Counted from the stretch's first letter, positions 49,098-59,043 are shown. The stretch: DNA of 64,000 nucleotides from Desulfotruncus arcticus DSM 17038 (GCF_900113335.1 NZ_FOOX01000001.1:248001-312000); one strand, 5' to 3'. Numbers and translations are program-made. Notes: generated by a model not told the origin, from the sequence alone.

Positions 49098-50741
49098 ATG
49101 GATTTTCCAAGGCCGTACTTAAAAATTTACGAGAACGCAGGTATTGATTGGGATATTACAATTGATCCCAAGCCCCTGCACAGCTTGTTATTTAATTCGG
49201 CTAAAAAAGCGCCAAATAGAACTGCAATTATTTTTTATAGGCAGGAGATTAAATATGCTCAGCTTGAAGCGTGCGTAAGAAGAGTTGCGTCGGCATTAAA
49301 TGAGATGGGTTTAAGAAAAGGCGACAGGGTAGCCATTATGCTTCCTAACTGTCCTGATTTTGTAATAGCTTACTATGCTATATTAAGTCTTGGAGGGGTA
49401 GTGGTTAATACCAATCCCATGTATGTAGAAAGGGAAATCGAGCATCAGGTTAACGATTCCGGTTCCAAGATGATGGTTACCCTGGCCGACCTTTATCCCA
49501 GGGTCAAAAACATACGCGCAAATACTCAGCTGGAAAAAGTATTTATCACCGGATTCACAGGCAAACCGGAAACTATGCCCGATGATACTATTTGGTTACC
49601 CGACCTGTACTCAGTAGACCGTCCGATGCCGCCAGTTGTTGAAGTAGACCCGATGGAAGACCTGGCCGTATTACAGTATACCGGTGGGACTACCGGTGTG
49701 CCCAAGGCAGCTATGCTCACCCACTTCAACCTGTATGCCAATTCCTGTCAGGTAATGGCATCTGTCATTAAGGATGAAATTAAGGAGCTTATCCTTAGTG
49801 TACTTCCTTTCTTCCATGTTTTCGGTATGACCTGCTGCATGAACCTGGCTATGGCTGCCGGAACTACCATGATTTTAGTTCCCAGATTTGTGCCCGCAGA
49901 AATTGGCAAAATTATCAGTGATTATAAGCCCACGTTTTTCCCGGGTGTTCCCACGATGTACTTTGCTATACTTAATAGCCCGGACTTCAAGGACTATCAG
50001 GATTTCTCCAACGTAATGCTGTATAATTCCGGCGCCGGTCCGCTGCCGTTGGAAGTGTATTATGGTATGAATAAAAAGTTGGAAGGCAGTGATTCCCTGT
50101 TTTGTGAAGGCTATGGTTTATCCGAGGCATCGCCTGTAACCCATTGCAACCCCGTACTCTTTGGTGTTGGCAAACCTGGCAGCATAGGTATACCTTACTC
50201 CGCAACTGATGCTGCGGTGGTTGACCCGGATACCGGAAACCCGCTGCCCGTTGGTGAAGTTGGCGAGATGGTTATCAGGGGGCCTCAGGTGATGAAGGGA
50301 TATTGGAATCGCCCCGAGGAAACGGAGAAGACCCTAATTAATGGCTGGCTGCATACCGGTGACATGGCTAGAATGGATGAAGATGGCTATTTCTTCATTG
50401 TCGACCGTAAAAAGGATATGATTATCGCCGGCGGCTACAATATCTATCCCCGTGAGATTGAGGAAGTTATCTTTGAACATCCAAAAGTACAAGAAGCAAT
50501 GGTTGCCGGGATTCCCCACCTTTACCGTGGTGAAACAGTAAAGGCATATATTGTTCTTAAACAGGGTGAAATTGCTACGGAAGAAGAGATTATTGGTTTT
50601 TGCAAGGAAAGACTTGCCCCTTACAAGGTTCCTAAAATGGTTGATTTCAGAGAAGATCTTCCCAAATCAGCAGTTGGCAAGCTTTTAAGGCGCAAGCTGG
50701 TTGAAGAAGAGAAGAAAAAACTTGAGCAATCAAGTAAATAA
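49098..50741 (+). CDS. AMP-forming acyl-CoA ligase 1
   Basis: A 547-residue ANL-family ligase of the long-chain/short-chain fatty acid-CoA ligase group. A3 motif YTGGTTGVPKAAMLTH (the usual Gly of PKG is Ala here), A5 GYGLSEASPVTHCNP, A7/A8 WLHTGDMARMDEDGYF and DRKKDMIIAGGYNIYPREIE, and catalytic Lys in SAVGKLLRRKL. It is about 75 percent alike, by eye, to the ligase at 59181 and shares its start (FPRPYLKIYENAG). Behind a sigma-54 promoter and an enhancer-like palindrome. Substrate probably a short or medium carboxylic acid. Confidence 0.9.
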   Translation: MDFPRPYLKIYENAGIDWDITIDPKPLHSLLFNSAKKAPNRTAIIFYRQEIKYAQLEACVRRVASALNEMGLRKGDRVAIMLPNCPDFVIAYYAILSLGGVVVNTNPMYVEREIEHQVNDSGSKMMVTLADLYPRVKNIRANTQLEKVFITGFTGKPETMPDDTIWLPDLYSVDRPMPPVVEVDPMEDLAVLQYTGGTTGVPKAAMLTHFNLYANSCQVMASVIKDEIKELILSVLPFFHVFGMTCCMNLAMAAGTTMILVPRFVPAEIGKIISDYKPTFFPGVPTMYFAILNSPDFKDYQDFSNVMLYNSGAGPLPLEVYYGMNKKLEGSDSLFCEGYGLSEASPVTHCNPVLFGVGKPGSIGIPYSATDAAVVDPDTGNPLPVGEVGEMVIRGPQVMKGYWNRPEETEKTLINGWLHTGDMARMDEDGYFFIVDRKKDMIIAGGYNIYPREIEEVIFEHPKVQEAMVAGIPHLYRGETVKAYIVLKQGEIATEEEIIGFCKERLAPYKVPKMVDFREDLPKSAVGKLLRRKLVEEEKKKLEQSSK

Positions 50742-50785
50742 TTATAAATAGAAAAAATTTAAACAAAAACTTAAATATAAATCAT

Positions 50786-50825
50786 AAAAGCAAGGCGGTT
50801 GGTTTAAGCTAACCGCCTTGCTTTT
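50786..50825. terminator. Bidirectional terminator between convergent genes
   Basis: AAAAGCAAGGCGGTT / AACCGCCTTGCTTTT (50786-50800, 50811-50825), 15 perfect bp with A-run and T-run on the two sides. Confidence 0.92.
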
Positions 50826-50834
50826 AGAGCAGAA

Positions 50835-51359
50835 TTACTGGTTTTCGACTTGGACCTCTGTATTTTCCAGAAAGCGGGCAACGAGGTTGTAAAAGCCTAT
50901 TGTCAAGGTTAATTCCACCAGTTCACGGTGATTTAAATGTTCGGCAACTTCATTAAAAGCCTCATCACTGGATTTAACGTTAAGTGTAACCTCTTCGGTA
51001 TAGCGCAGCGCTGCCTTTTCCAAATAATTAAATACCGGGCTGTCAGGTCCTTCTTTCACAGCAGTTATTTGTTCTTCCGGAATCCCCACTTTTCTGGCTA
51101 AAATTTCATGCTGGTACCATTCGTAATGACTGTGGCAAAGGGTGGCCACTCTGAGAATCACCAGTTCACGCAGTCTTTCGTTAAGTTCAGCCTGAGTAAG
51201 CAAAGAATTACCCAGGCGCGCAAAATGGCGAACGCTATTTTCCGCATGTGCCATCATTTTATTGATATTTAAGCCACTTAAACCGGATTTCCCTCCTGTG
51301 ATCATATTGCGAGTTTTTTCTGGCATTTGCTCCAAAGGTAAAACAGGTAATCTTGGCAT
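50835..51359 (-). CDS. Carboxymuconolactone decarboxylase-family protein
   Basis: A 174-residue helical protein of the CMD/AhpD superfamily. The active-site-like segment is RELVILRVATLCHSHYEWYQHE; the usual C-x2-C pair is reduced to one Cys with SHYEWxxH, as in the subgroup without peroxidase activity. Function unknown; such proteins often accompany aromatic or CoA-ester catabolism. Single minus-strand gene that converges with ligase 1 on a shared terminator. Confidence 0.8.
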   Translation of the reverse strand: MPRLPVLPLEQMPEKTRNMITGGKSGLSGLNINKMMAHAENSVRHFARLGNSLLTQAELNERLRELVILRVATLCHSHYEWYQHEILARKVGIPEEQITAVKEGPDSPVFNYLEKAALRYTEEVTLNVKSSDEAFNEVAEHLNHRELVELTLTIGFYNLVARFLENTEVQVENQ

Positions 51360-51608
51360 TGTTATCTCCCCTTAATTTTTTTGAAATATCGGCCCAATCC
51401 AGGTAAAATTTTATCAAATTTTTTAATAAATTCCCATTGTATATTAACAATACTTTGTGGTCAAATTTTGCTCAGGTTTCTTTTTATATATCTGGTTTAA
51501 AGAACGTACACGCAAAACTGATGCCTTGCTAGTAAGGCATCATCCAAGAGTCCTAATAAAATTCTTGTGAGACCCGCCTTAACCGGGAAGGGGCTCTCAA
51601 TTTAATTG

Positions 51609-51668
51609 TTGACAGAATTTTTTAAACTTAATATGCTATAGACAAATATTAAACCGGCCAGCCGGTAT
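51609..51668 (+). promoter_or_regulatory. Promoter and operator of the TetR gene
   Basis: TTGACA (51609-51614) and TATGCT (51632-51637) are 17 bp apart. Just downstream of the expected start, ACCGGC-CA-GCCGGT forms a perfect dyad (about 51653-51666) within AT-rich AATATT flanks, as expected for a TetR autoregulatory site. Confidence 0.65.
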
Positions 51669-51718
51669 AAATATTGGATCTTTCAGTTAACCAAATTGTT
51701 TTACAAGGAGTATGATTT

Positions 51719-52294
51719 ATGGAGACTCGTGATAAAATTATTCTTTCGGCAGTAGAACTCTTTGAAAAGAAGGGCTATCATACTACAACCATTCAGGAAA
51801 TCAGTGAAAACGCGGGTGTAAGCAAAGGGGCTGTATTCCATTACTTCCCAAATAAAACCGAAATTTTATTCGTAATACATGAAAGATTTATTGATGTGTT
51901 ATTAGTAAAGGCAAATCATGTATTACAAAAGGCAGATCTTAATGCCGCTCAAAAATTGCAGCAATTAATCATAGACCTGGTCCAACTGATAGCTGATTTT
52001 AAGCCCTATGTCGTCGTTTTCTTTCAAGAATATAAATACATTGGTGAAGATAAAATGGCGATTATAAAAGCTAAAAGAGAACATTGTGAAAAAATATTTC
52101 AGTCAGTGGTGGAAGCCGGAGTTGCCGACGGTGAATTTCGTAAGGACTTGGAGGTTGATATTATTGTCAAAGCGATTTTTGGCATGTGTGACTGGACCCA
52201 CCAGTGGATGAACCCTGCCGGCAAACTTAAACCCGGAGAAATTGGATTAATATTTTGGGAAATATTAATGGGTGGAGTAAATCTATTTAAATAA
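51719..52294 (+). CDS. TetR/AcrR-family regulator, FadR-like
   Basis: A 191-residue repressor. The N-terminal HTH is [40 protein letters not shown]. The helical C-terminal domain ([20 protein letters not shown]) resembles the FadR group that senses long-chain acyl-CoA. RBS AAGGAG before the ATG. It sits at the centre of a cluster of acyl-CoA genes and directly upstream of the PrpR-type activator gene, so it probably represses acid catabolism until an acyl-CoA appears. Confidence 0.88.
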   Translation: METRDKIILSAVELFEKKGYHTTTIQEISENAGVSKGAVFHYFPNKTEILFVIHERFIDVLLVKANHVLQKADLNAAQKLQQLIIDLVQLIADFKPYVVVFFQEYKYIGEDKMAIIKAKREHCEKIFQSVVEAGVADGEFRKDLEVDIIVKAIFGMCDWTHQWMNPAGKLKPGEIGLIFWEILMGGVNLFK

Positions 52295-52359
52295 ATGCAC
52301 GTGATAAAAGAATGATTATAATTATACCTGAGTTTAATTATTCATTAGAGGTGGTTTTG

Positions 52360-54285
52360 GTGATACTGCCCAAGATAGAATTAATTTCTACCAATATAGA
52401 ATTAAGTAAAATCGCTGGTGAATTAGCAAAAGAGCTTGGAATAAATCTGATAATAAATGATTATAAAAATGCTGATATAACCGGGATGCTAAAAAAATGG
52501 GAAAACGGTTATGCCGTTGAAGCGGTTGTAACCTGTGAAAATATAGCCGACCAATTGCGTGGCAAAACTAGGCTGCCTGTTTTTACAGTTCAGGTTTCTG
52601 CTTATGAAGTATTAATTGCCTTAAGCAGGGCCAAAGAAGAGGGGCGAAAAATAATTCTTGCAGAACTGGATTATCTGTCACCACGCGTTGACATATCCGG
52701 TTTGGCCTCTACTTTGGACTTGGACGTTGAACCCCTTTTGTATCGTGAAAAGGACGAGCTAATTAGGCGGCTAAATAATATGCAAGGAAACATTGATGCT
52801 CTGGTTAGCACTACCGTTTCAGCTGTTGAATGTGCCGGAGAAGTAGGTTTACCTGCTTTTTTAATCCATTGCGATCAATTGCTGATTAAAGATGCACTGG
52901 AGAAAGCAGTTCAAATAACCAGAATAAGTCGTAGAAATGTAAAACTTTGCAAGTCCCTCCAGGCTATTTTAGAAAATGCTTATGACGGAATACTGGCGGT
53001 GGATGAGCGGGGCAAAGTTGCCATATTTAACTCAGTTGCGGAGCGAATAATCGGCCTGTCGACAGATGCAGTATTGGAACAGCCCATCAGTAAGGTAATT
53101 GAATCTAATTATGCCTGTAAGAAAATTGTTGGCAATGGTACTGCCACCAGCGGTGAAACAGTTGAATTCAACGGCTTAACCTTTACTATAAACAGGATCC
53201 CGGTAACTATATATAATCAGTCTGGCCTTGTAGTTACTTTTCAGGTTACAGAGAAAATTAAACGAATAGAAACCAGCCTGCGTAAAGAGATTAACCATCA
53301 GGGATTAATAGCTCATTATCGTTTTAGTGACATAATTGGTCGCAGTGCTATGATTGAAGAAACCATCAGGGAAGCGCGGAAATATACCCGTTCAGATGCA
53401 GCTGTGTTAATTACCGGCGAGAGCGGCACGGGTAAAGAGCTATTTGCCCAAAGTATACATAACGAAAGCATCCGCCGCAATGGCCCTTTTGTGGCGATAA
53501 ACTGTGCAGCACTGCCTGAAAGTTTGTTGGAAAGTGAGCTTTTTGGTTATGAGGAAGGAGCGTTTACCGGCGCCAAAAAGGGAGGCAAGCAGGGTTTATT
53601 TGCTATGGCTCACGGGGGGACAATTTTTCTGGATGAAATAGGTGACCTTAGTCCCACTCTGCAGGCTCGTTTGCTGCGAGTGCTCCAGCAAAAGGAAATA
53701 ATGCCCGTGGGAAGTCAACGTGTGATTCCAGTTGACGTTAGGGTAATAAGTGCTACCAATAGGAATTTGCAGGAGGCTGTTGAGAAAGGCGAATTCCGGG
53801 TGGATTTATACTATCGACTAAATGTACTGCACCTACACATTCCATCACTGCGTATGCGTATGGAGGACCTACCTCTTCTGTTTAAGCATTTTTACCAACG
53901 GCTCATCGGCTCTGATCACAGTCAAGAATTACATATTGTTGAAAAAGTCTTGGAAGAACAGAAAAGCTATCTTTGGCCGGGCAACATACGTGAACTGGAA
54001 GGATTTGTCGAAAGATATGTGGCTTTGGGTGAAGAAGATGCAACTACCTGTAAAACACTCAGGAGCTTGCTTAATAAGCTTAAAAAGAACATGCCGGGTG
54101 AAAGCTCCCTATATGATAAGCATATGCTGGTAATTAAGTTAGGCAGTATGGAAGATATGGAAAGGCAAATCATAGAACAAGCTGCTGAAGTGGTGGAAGG
54201 CGGTAAAGGAGAATTAGCCAAGGTGCTGGGTTTAAGCCGGACCACCCTATGGAAAAAGCTTAAAAAAGTTGATATGACTGGTTAG
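52360..54285 (+). CDS. Sigma-54-dependent activator with PrpR-type sensor domain
   Basis: About 641 residues. Residues 1-180 form a PrpR_N (propionate activator) sensor, about 205-300 a PAS domain, then the AAA+ domain with GESGTGKE near 353, GAFTGA near 399 and [10 protein letters not shown], and a Fis-type HTH ending [13 protein letters not shown] place the start at GTG 52360, 6 nt from AGAGGTGG; a longer frame from 52312 lacks a site. It lies 65 bp after the TetR gene and 280 bp before a ligase gene with a near-perfect sigma-54 promoter, so it is the likely local activator; ligand probably an organic acid or its CoA ester. Confidence 0.92.
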   Translation: MILPKIELISTNIELSKIAGELAKELGINLIINDYKNADITGMLKKWENGYAVEAVVTCENIADQLRGKTRLPVFTVQVSAYEVLIALSRAKEEGRKIILAELDYLSPRVDISGLASTLDLDVEPLLYREKDELIRRLNNMQGNIDALVSTTVSAVECAGEVGLPAFLIHCDQLLIKDALEKAVQITRISRRNVKLCKSLQAILENAYDGILAVDERGKVAIFNSVAERIIGLSTDAVLEQPISKVIESNYACKKIVGNGTATSGETVEFNGLTFTINRIPVTIYNQSGLVVTFQVTEKIKRIETSLRKEINHQGLIAHYRFSDIIGRSAMIEETIREARKYTRSDAAVLITGESGTGKELFAQSIHNESIRRNGPFVAINCAALPESLLESELFGYEEGAFTGAKKGGKQGLFAMAHGGTIFLDEIGDLSPTLQARLLRVLQQKEIMPVGSQRVIPVDVRVISATNRNLQEAVEKGEFRVDLYYRLNVLHLHIPSLRMRMEDLPLLFKHFYQRLIGSDHSQELHIVEKVLEEQKSYLWPGNIRELEGFVERYVALGEEDATTCKTLRSLLNKLKKNMPGESSLYDKHMLVIKLGSMEDMERQIIEQAAEVVEGGKGELAKVLGLSRTTLWKKLKKVDMTG

Positions 54286-54339
54286 GTATGGATATGTCAT
54301 ATTTAAAAAAGTTGGTTCAGTTGTTATTTATTCTTTTGA

Positions 54340-54357
54340 CTGGCATAAATATTGCAA
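54340..54357 (+). promoter_or_regulatory. Sigma-54 promoter for the second ligase operon
   Basis: CTGGCATAAATATTGCAA is close to the -24/-12 consensus (TGGCA, N5, TTGCA). It leaves a leader of about 180 nt before the gene; the rest of 54286-54550 is AT-rich and shows nothing else convincing. Confidence 0.85.
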
Positions 54358-54565
54358 TAAGTATCATAAGCTAGAGTAACGTTAATAACATGCCACGGTG
54401 GTTACTTGTTTTTTGTTTAATAAATGGGTTGCATTATTCATAATGATTAAACAGCAGTATATTGTGATTATCAAATTTTAATGTTTATTATATTAACAAC
54501 TTTTCTATTGTGAATAACATGTGCTTAGTATTATTTGCTCAAAAAAATAAATGCAGGTAAAAACT

Positions 54566-56206
54566 ATGGTGGAAAAGATTTGGCTTAAATCATGGCCCAA
54601 AGGAGTCACTAAAAATTTAGAATTCCCAGAAAAGCCAATAACTTGGACTATTGCAAAGCATGCTCAAAATAGCCCCACGCGTACGGCGGTGAATTATTAT
54701 GGCCGGGTTATTTCCTATAGTGAACTTGACCAATTGGTAAACCGCTTTGCATCTTCATTAGTAGATTTGGGAATTAGACATGGTGACCGTATAAGCCTTT
54801 ATATGGAAAATTGCCCGCAGTTTATTATAGCTATGCTTGGGGGATGTAAAATCGGTGCGGTAATAGTGCCGTCTAACCCAATGTTTTTAGGTGATGAACT
54901 TGTTTACCAGCTAACAGATGCAGGTGCGGAAACTATCATTTTGCAAGATGACCTTTTCCCGGTTTTCAATTCTGTCTGGAAGCGTACACCTGTGGCAAAC
55001 GTAATTGCAACCAATCGTAAAGAATTTTTACCGCAAGACCCAACATTGCCGCCACACCACACTCTTTTAACCGCATCAATTAAAACCCCGGGCGCAATAC
55101 GCTTCATAGATATGTTGTCCCGGGATAGCCGGGAGATTAATGAAGAACCGGTAATAGACGACCTGGCCTTATTGCAGTATACGGCAGAAACTACCTGTAC
55201 GCCCAAGGGCGCCATGATAACCCACCGTAACCTGCTATTTAATACAGCAGTATCAGCCAACTGGTTTGATGGCAGGTTGGGTGACATACATCTGTCAGTT
55301 TTACCCCTGTTTGAAGCGACAGGACTTGTGCACAGCATGTGTATGCCTTTTTATTCAGGCGGAACAATGATACTGTTGGCCAGGTATGACAGCGAAACGG
55401 TTCTTAAAGCAATAGAGTTATACCGGTGTACCCACTGGGCCAGTATCGCAACAATGAATATTGCTATTTTGAATTACCCGGGCGTTAGAAACCGTGACTT
55501 AACTTCTCTCCGCTGTTGCTTGTCCGGAGGTTCACCTAAAGTAGTTCAGGCCTTTTGTGAACTTACAGGAGGGGCATCTTTAGGTGGAGGATATGGTTTA
55601 AGCCAAACAATATCACAAGTGACCTTAAGCCCAATGGATAACCCACGCCCCGGATCTGTCGGCATTCCAGTACATGAAACGGAAATTAAGATTGTTGATA
55701 TTGACGACTGGGATAAAGAACTGCCCCTGGGTTCAGAAGGTGAGTTAATGGTAAAGGGACCACAGGTAATGTTGGGTTATTGGAATAGACCACGTGAAAC
55801 AAGGTTGGCACTTCATGACGGGTGGCTTGCTACGGGTGACGTAGCAAGATTGGACCAAGACGGATTTGTTTATCTTGTTGGCAGAAAAAAAGAAATAATT
55901 AAAGCTTCCGGTTTTCTGATATTCCCACAGCAAGTAGAAAATTTTCTATGTGAACACCCCGCCGTAGCTGAGGCTGCAGTTGTAGGCATACCAGACCCTT
56001 ACCGGATAGAAACTGTGAAGGCGTATGTCGTATTAAGACAAGAATATGTTGGCAGCGTTAGCCAGCGTGACATCATTGAATGGTCACGCCAAAAGATGGC
56101 GGCCTATAAATACCCCAGGATTATTGAGTTCGTGCCTGAATTGCCTCACAATGGTACGGGTAAGGTTAATAGATTCCTTTTAAATGAGTGGGATAAAAGG
56201 TTTTAA
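54566..56206 (+). CDS. AMP-forming acyl-CoA ligase 2, altered nucleotide loop
   Basis: About 546 residues of the ANL superfamily. It has GYGLSQTISQVTLSP (A5), WLATGDVARLDQDGFVYLVG (A7/A8) and the Lys of HNGTGKVNRF. The A3 phosphate loop is unusual: YTAETTCTPKGAMITH, where two Gly of T-G-G-T-T-G and the last Gly are replaced by Ala, Glu and Cys. Activity may be reduced or specialised. Both ATG 54551 and ATG 54566 lack a strong ribosome site; AGGT precedes the latter. It heads an operon with MaoC and DUF362 genes behind the sigma-54 promoter. Confidence 0.82.
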   Translation: MVEKIWLKSWPKGVTKNLEFPEKPITWTIAKHAQNSPTRTAVNYYGRVISYSELDQLVNRFASSLVDLGIRHGDRISLYMENCPQFIIAMLGGCKIGAVIVPSNPMFLGDELVYQLTDAGAETIILQDDLFPVFNSVWKRTPVANVIATNRKEFLPQDPTLPPHHTLLTASIKTPGAIRFIDMLSRDSREINEEPVIDDLALLQYTAETTCTPKGAMITHRNLLFNTAVSANWFDGRLGDIHLSVLPLFEATGLVHSMCMPFYSGGTMILLARYDSETVLKAIELYRCTHWASIATMNIAILNYPGVRNRDLTSLRCCLSGGSPKVVQAFCELTGGASLGGGYGLSQTISQVTLSPMDNPRPGSVGIPVHETEIKIVDIDDWDKELPLGSEGELMVKGPQVMLGYWNRPRETRLALHDGWLATGDVARLDQDGFVYLVGRKKEIIKASGFLIFPQQVENFLCEHPAVAEAAVVGIPDPYRIETVKAYVVLRQEYVGSVSQRDIIEWSRQKMAAYKYPRIIEFVPELPHNGTGKVNRFLLNEWDKRF

Positions 56207-56236
56207 CTTGCAGCCAATCAAAAGGGGGTTATAGCT

Positions 56237-56671
56237 TTGTTAAGTAGTTATTATGAAGATTTGAATGTCGGTGACTGTTGGGCTTCTCGCGGCAGGACCA
56301 TTACAGAGACCGATATTGTTTTATTTGCAGCGTTTAGTGGTGACTGGTACCAACTACATACTGACCGGGAATGGGCCGCCAAATCACCGTTTGGGCAGAG
56401 GATAGCTCATGGTTTGCTGGTATTATCCGTATCATCGGGTTTATGGGATCTCTCGGGAGGAACAGTTGTTGCGTTTTACGGCATGGATAATGTGCGTTTT
56501 ACAGCACCAACGTTAATTGGAGACACTATTCATGCTGAACTTGAAGTTTTGGAGAAAAAAGATAAAGGATCGAATCAGGGCTTGGTTAAGATAAAGCAGG
56601 AAATAAAAAACCAGGATGGCAAAACAGTAATGGCAGCAATTTTGCAATTGCTAATAAAAAAAAGGATTTAA
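56237..56671 (+). CDS. MaoC-like (R)-specific enoyl-CoA hydratase
   Basis: A 144-residue hot-dog-fold protein. FSGDWYQLHTDREWA holds the catalytic Asp and His of the hydratase-2 motif, and FGQRIAHGLLVLSVSSGL follows as in MaoC/PhaJ. It hydrates trans-2-enoyl-CoA to (R)-3-hydroxyacyl-CoA or does the reverse. TTG start with AAAGGGGG about 9 nt upstream. It is 30 bp after ligase 2 and 20 bp before the DUF362 gene, so it is co-transcribed. Confidence 0.87.
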   Translation: MLSSYYEDLNVGDCWASRGRTITETDIVLFAAFSGDWYQLHTDREWAAKSPFGQRIAHGLLVLSVSSGLWDLSGGTVVAFYGMDNVRFTAPTLIGDTIHAELEVLEKKDKGSNQGLVKIKQEIKNQDGKTVMAAILQLLIKKRI

Positions 56672-56691
56672 TTTATGGAGGTTTGATTTAA

Positions 56692-57987
56692 ATGACTAAG
56701 CTGTTAGTATCAGTGACAAAGTTTGATGATGCCTATAAGTCAGTACGCCAGGCGCTGGATTTATGCCAGGGTCTGGCCGGTTTGCATAAAGGGGATAAAA
56801 TTTTAATTAAGCCTAATTTGGTATCGTGGGATTTTGATCTGCCGTTTCCACCATACGGTGTTGTTGCCACATCAGCGGTAATGTCGGCGCTGGTGCAAAT
56901 TTTAGCCGAAGAGGGTTTTACCGACCTTACTATCGGTGAAGCTCCGTTAATGGTCCCCCGAACGATTGGTCAGGCTATATTTAAGGAATTAGGCTACGAT
57001 AAGTTACAAGCAAGATACGGAGTAAAATTAATTGATTTTAACGAAGAGAAATTTGAAAAGGTTGATTGCGGCGGCTATGAATTATCAATAGCCGAAAGTG
57101 TGCTTGCAGCCGACAAGATTATAAATGTGCCGGTGTTGAAAACACATAATCAGACCATGGTGTCTTTGGGCATTAAAAACTTTAAAGGCGTGTTAAATCG
57201 CAAATCAAAAATGTTCTGTCACAATAAAGATACTGACCTGAACTATATATTCCCGCACATCATTGAAAAATTGCCTGTAGCGTTAACCTTGATCGACGGT
57301 GTATTTGGTTTGGCCAAGGGACCGGGGCCAACCGGCAAAGCCGAGAGGCTAAACCTGCTGGTTGCTTCGCGTGATACGCTGTCTGCAGATATAGTCGGGG
57401 CAGCGCTGCTTGGTTATAAGGCAGAAGATGTTGAGTTCCTAACTTATTTCGCCAAGCGTAATGGCGGCAGCCTTGATATTAATGATATTGAGGTTAGGGG
57501 AGAAGATGTAGAGAAAAACAGCAAGTTTCTGGATTATGATTGGGAATGGACTGAGGAAAACACCGGTCCCGTTGGTTTCGCCAAACGTGGTATTACCGGG
57601 CTTGCTATACGCAAGTATGACAACACCATGTGCACAGGTTGTTCAATGCTCTTCAACCCGGTATTGATTATGTTTATGTCGGCTTTTAAGGGCGAGCCCT
57701 TACCCAATCTCGAAGTAGTAAGCGGTAAAGTACAAGTTGCTGCACCTGGCTTTGACAAAACTGTTTTATTTGGCAGATGTCCCTGTCAGTTAAATAAAGA
57801 TAACCCCAATATTAAGCATGCCATTGCCATCAAAGGATGTCCCCCGGACTTAATGGAATTTGAAAAAGCCATGAAGGAAGAGGGAATTGCCTGTGACTAT
57901 AACCAGTATGTAATGTATCGCCATTACATTTTTAATCGCTATAAAGCAGAAGATGGTTTCGATATGGGACTATATAAAGTAAAATAA
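56692..57987 (+). CDS. DUF362 iron-sulfur-associated protein
   Basis: A 431-residue DUF362 (COG2006) protein. ILIKPNLVSW and VPVLKTHNQTMVSLGIKNFKG are the family signatures. The C-terminal half has clustered cysteines (CTGCSMLFNP, GRCPCQ, KGCPPD) that could hold an iron-sulfur cluster, though no standard ferredoxin motif is present. Its reaction is unknown. GGAGG lies before the ATG. Last gene of the ligase 2-MaoC operon; it may supply electrons or act on the CoA ester made by its neighbours. Confidence 0.8.
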   Translation: MTKLLVSVTKFDDAYKSVRQALDLCQGLAGLHKGDKILIKPNLVSWDFDLPFPPYGVVATSAVMSALVQILAEEGFTDLTIGEAPLMVPRTIGQAIFKELGYDKLQARYGVKLIDFNEEKFEKVDCGGYELSIAESVLAADKIINVPVLKTHNQTMVSLGIKNFKGVLNRKSKMFCHNKDTDLNYIFPHIIEKLPVALTLIDGVFGLAKGPGPTGKAERLNLLVASRDTLSADIVGAALLGYKAEDVEFLTYFAKRNGGSLDINDIEVRGEDVEKNSKFLDYDWEWTEENTGPVGFAKRGITGLAIRKYDNTMCTGCSMLFNPVLIMFMSAFKGEPLPNLEVVSGKVQVAAPGFDKTVLFGRCPCQLNKDNPNIKHAIAIKGCPPDLMEFEKAMKEEGIACDYNQYVMYRHYIFNRYKAEDGFDMGLYKVK

Positions 57988-57997
57988 TTGCTTCTAA

Positions 57998-58024
57998 AAG
58001 CTCCCCTATTAAATAGGGGAGCTT
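57998..58024 (+). terminator. Terminator after the DUF362 gene
   Basis: AAGCTCCCCTATT / AATAGGGGAGCTT, 13 perfect bp with a one-base nominal loop (so 11 bp in practice), followed by CCATTATTA; the T tract is weak. Confidence 0.8.
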
Positions 58025-58077
58025 CCATTATTACTACGGTAGTGCTTTTGGAATATTCAAAATAAAAAGATTATACT

Positions 58078-58094
58078 TGTTAAATTAATTAACA
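58078..58094. promoter_or_regulatory. TGTTAAATTAATTAACA palindrome before the dehydrogenase gene
   Basis: The site matches the palindrome at 48889-48909, and the next 25 bp (ATTGTT, then AAAATAGACT) also match between the two loci. No sigma-54 promoter is seen between it and the gene, so it could instead be an operator. Confidence 0.45.
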
Positions 58095-58152
58095 TTATTG
58101 TTAGAAAAATAGACTAACTTTTAACTATAAATAGTGGAGGGATCTGTAAATA

Positions 58153-59043
58153 GTGAAGGTAAAAGGTATCGATAAGGTTTGCGTGGTTGGAGCGGGTACA
58201 ATGGGCCATCAAATTGCCCTGTGCGCTGCGCTGGCCGGTTATCAAGTTAAGTGCAATGACATTAACGAAAAAATTCTGGAAAAAGCCCGGCTGTTTATGG
58301 AAAAATATTTACCTGATCGTGTAGCCAAAGGCAAAATGACCGAAGATGCGGCATGTGCAGGTAAAGAGAATATATCTTTTACCAGTAATTTGGAAGAAGC
58401 GGCAAGCGACGCTGACTTAGTTATAGAGGTTATCCCGGAAGTATTAGCTTTAAAGCGTAAAATGTTTGCCCGTTTAGATAAGATTTGCCCCAAGCAAACC
58501 TTACTGGTTACTAATAGTTCGTTTATTGTGACCTCTAGATTAGCGGACGTTACAGGTAGACCCGAGAAATTATGCAATATGCATTTTTTTGTCCCCCCGC
58601 TTGCAATGTTGCCGGTTGAAGTGGTGAAGGGCCCTCATACTTCAACCGAAACAGTTAATACAATTGCCGACGTTTGCAAAAGCATGGGCAAAATACCAAT
58701 CATGTTGGATAAAGAAATTCATGGATTCCTGGTTAACCGTATTTTATCAATTGTCCAAAGAGAAGCATTGTTTTTGTATGATACCGGAGTTGCTTCATTT
58801 AAGGATATTGATATTGCCGTGAAAGAAGGACTGGGCCATAAAATTTCACCTTTCTATCAAATGGACTTAATTGGGTTGGACCTGGTGCTTTTAATTTCAA
58901 TGGAACATTACCGTGAAACCGGTAACCCTGAGTACAAGCCATCACCCGCAGTAATAGACATGGTTGCAAAGAACAGGTTAGGTCGTAAAACCGGTCAGGG
59001 TTTTTATGATTACAGCGACATGCTTAATGAAAGGGGGTACTAG
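58153..59043 (+). CDS. 3-Hydroxyacyl-CoA dehydrogenase
   Basis: A 296-residue HAD-family dehydrogenase that oxidises 3-hydroxyacyl-CoA with NAD. VCVVGAGTMGHQIALCAALA is the Rossmann loop, TNSSFIVTSRLAD the substrate loop, and MHFFVPPLAMLPVEVV the catalytic His segment; the usual HFFNP is HFFVP here, which may shift substrate preference. GHKISPFYQMDLIGLD replaces the common GPLELADxxGLD. GTG start, GGAGGG 11 nt upstream. It lies between the DUF362 operon and ligase 3 and completes the beta-oxidation set. Confidence 0.88.
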   Translation: MKVKGIDKVCVVGAGTMGHQIALCAALAGYQVKCNDINEKILEKARLFMEKYLPDRVAKGKMTEDAACAGKENISFTSNLEEAASDADLVIEVIPEVLALKRKMFARLDKICPKQTLLVTNSSFIVTSRLADVTGRPEKLCNMHFFVPPLAMLPVEVVKGPHTSTETVNTIADVCKSMGKIPIMLDKEIHGFLVNRILSIVQREALFLYDTGVASFKDIDIAVKEGLGHKISPFYQMDLIGLDLVLLISMEHYRETGNPEYKPSPAVIDMVAKNRLGRKTGQGFYDYSDMLNERGY

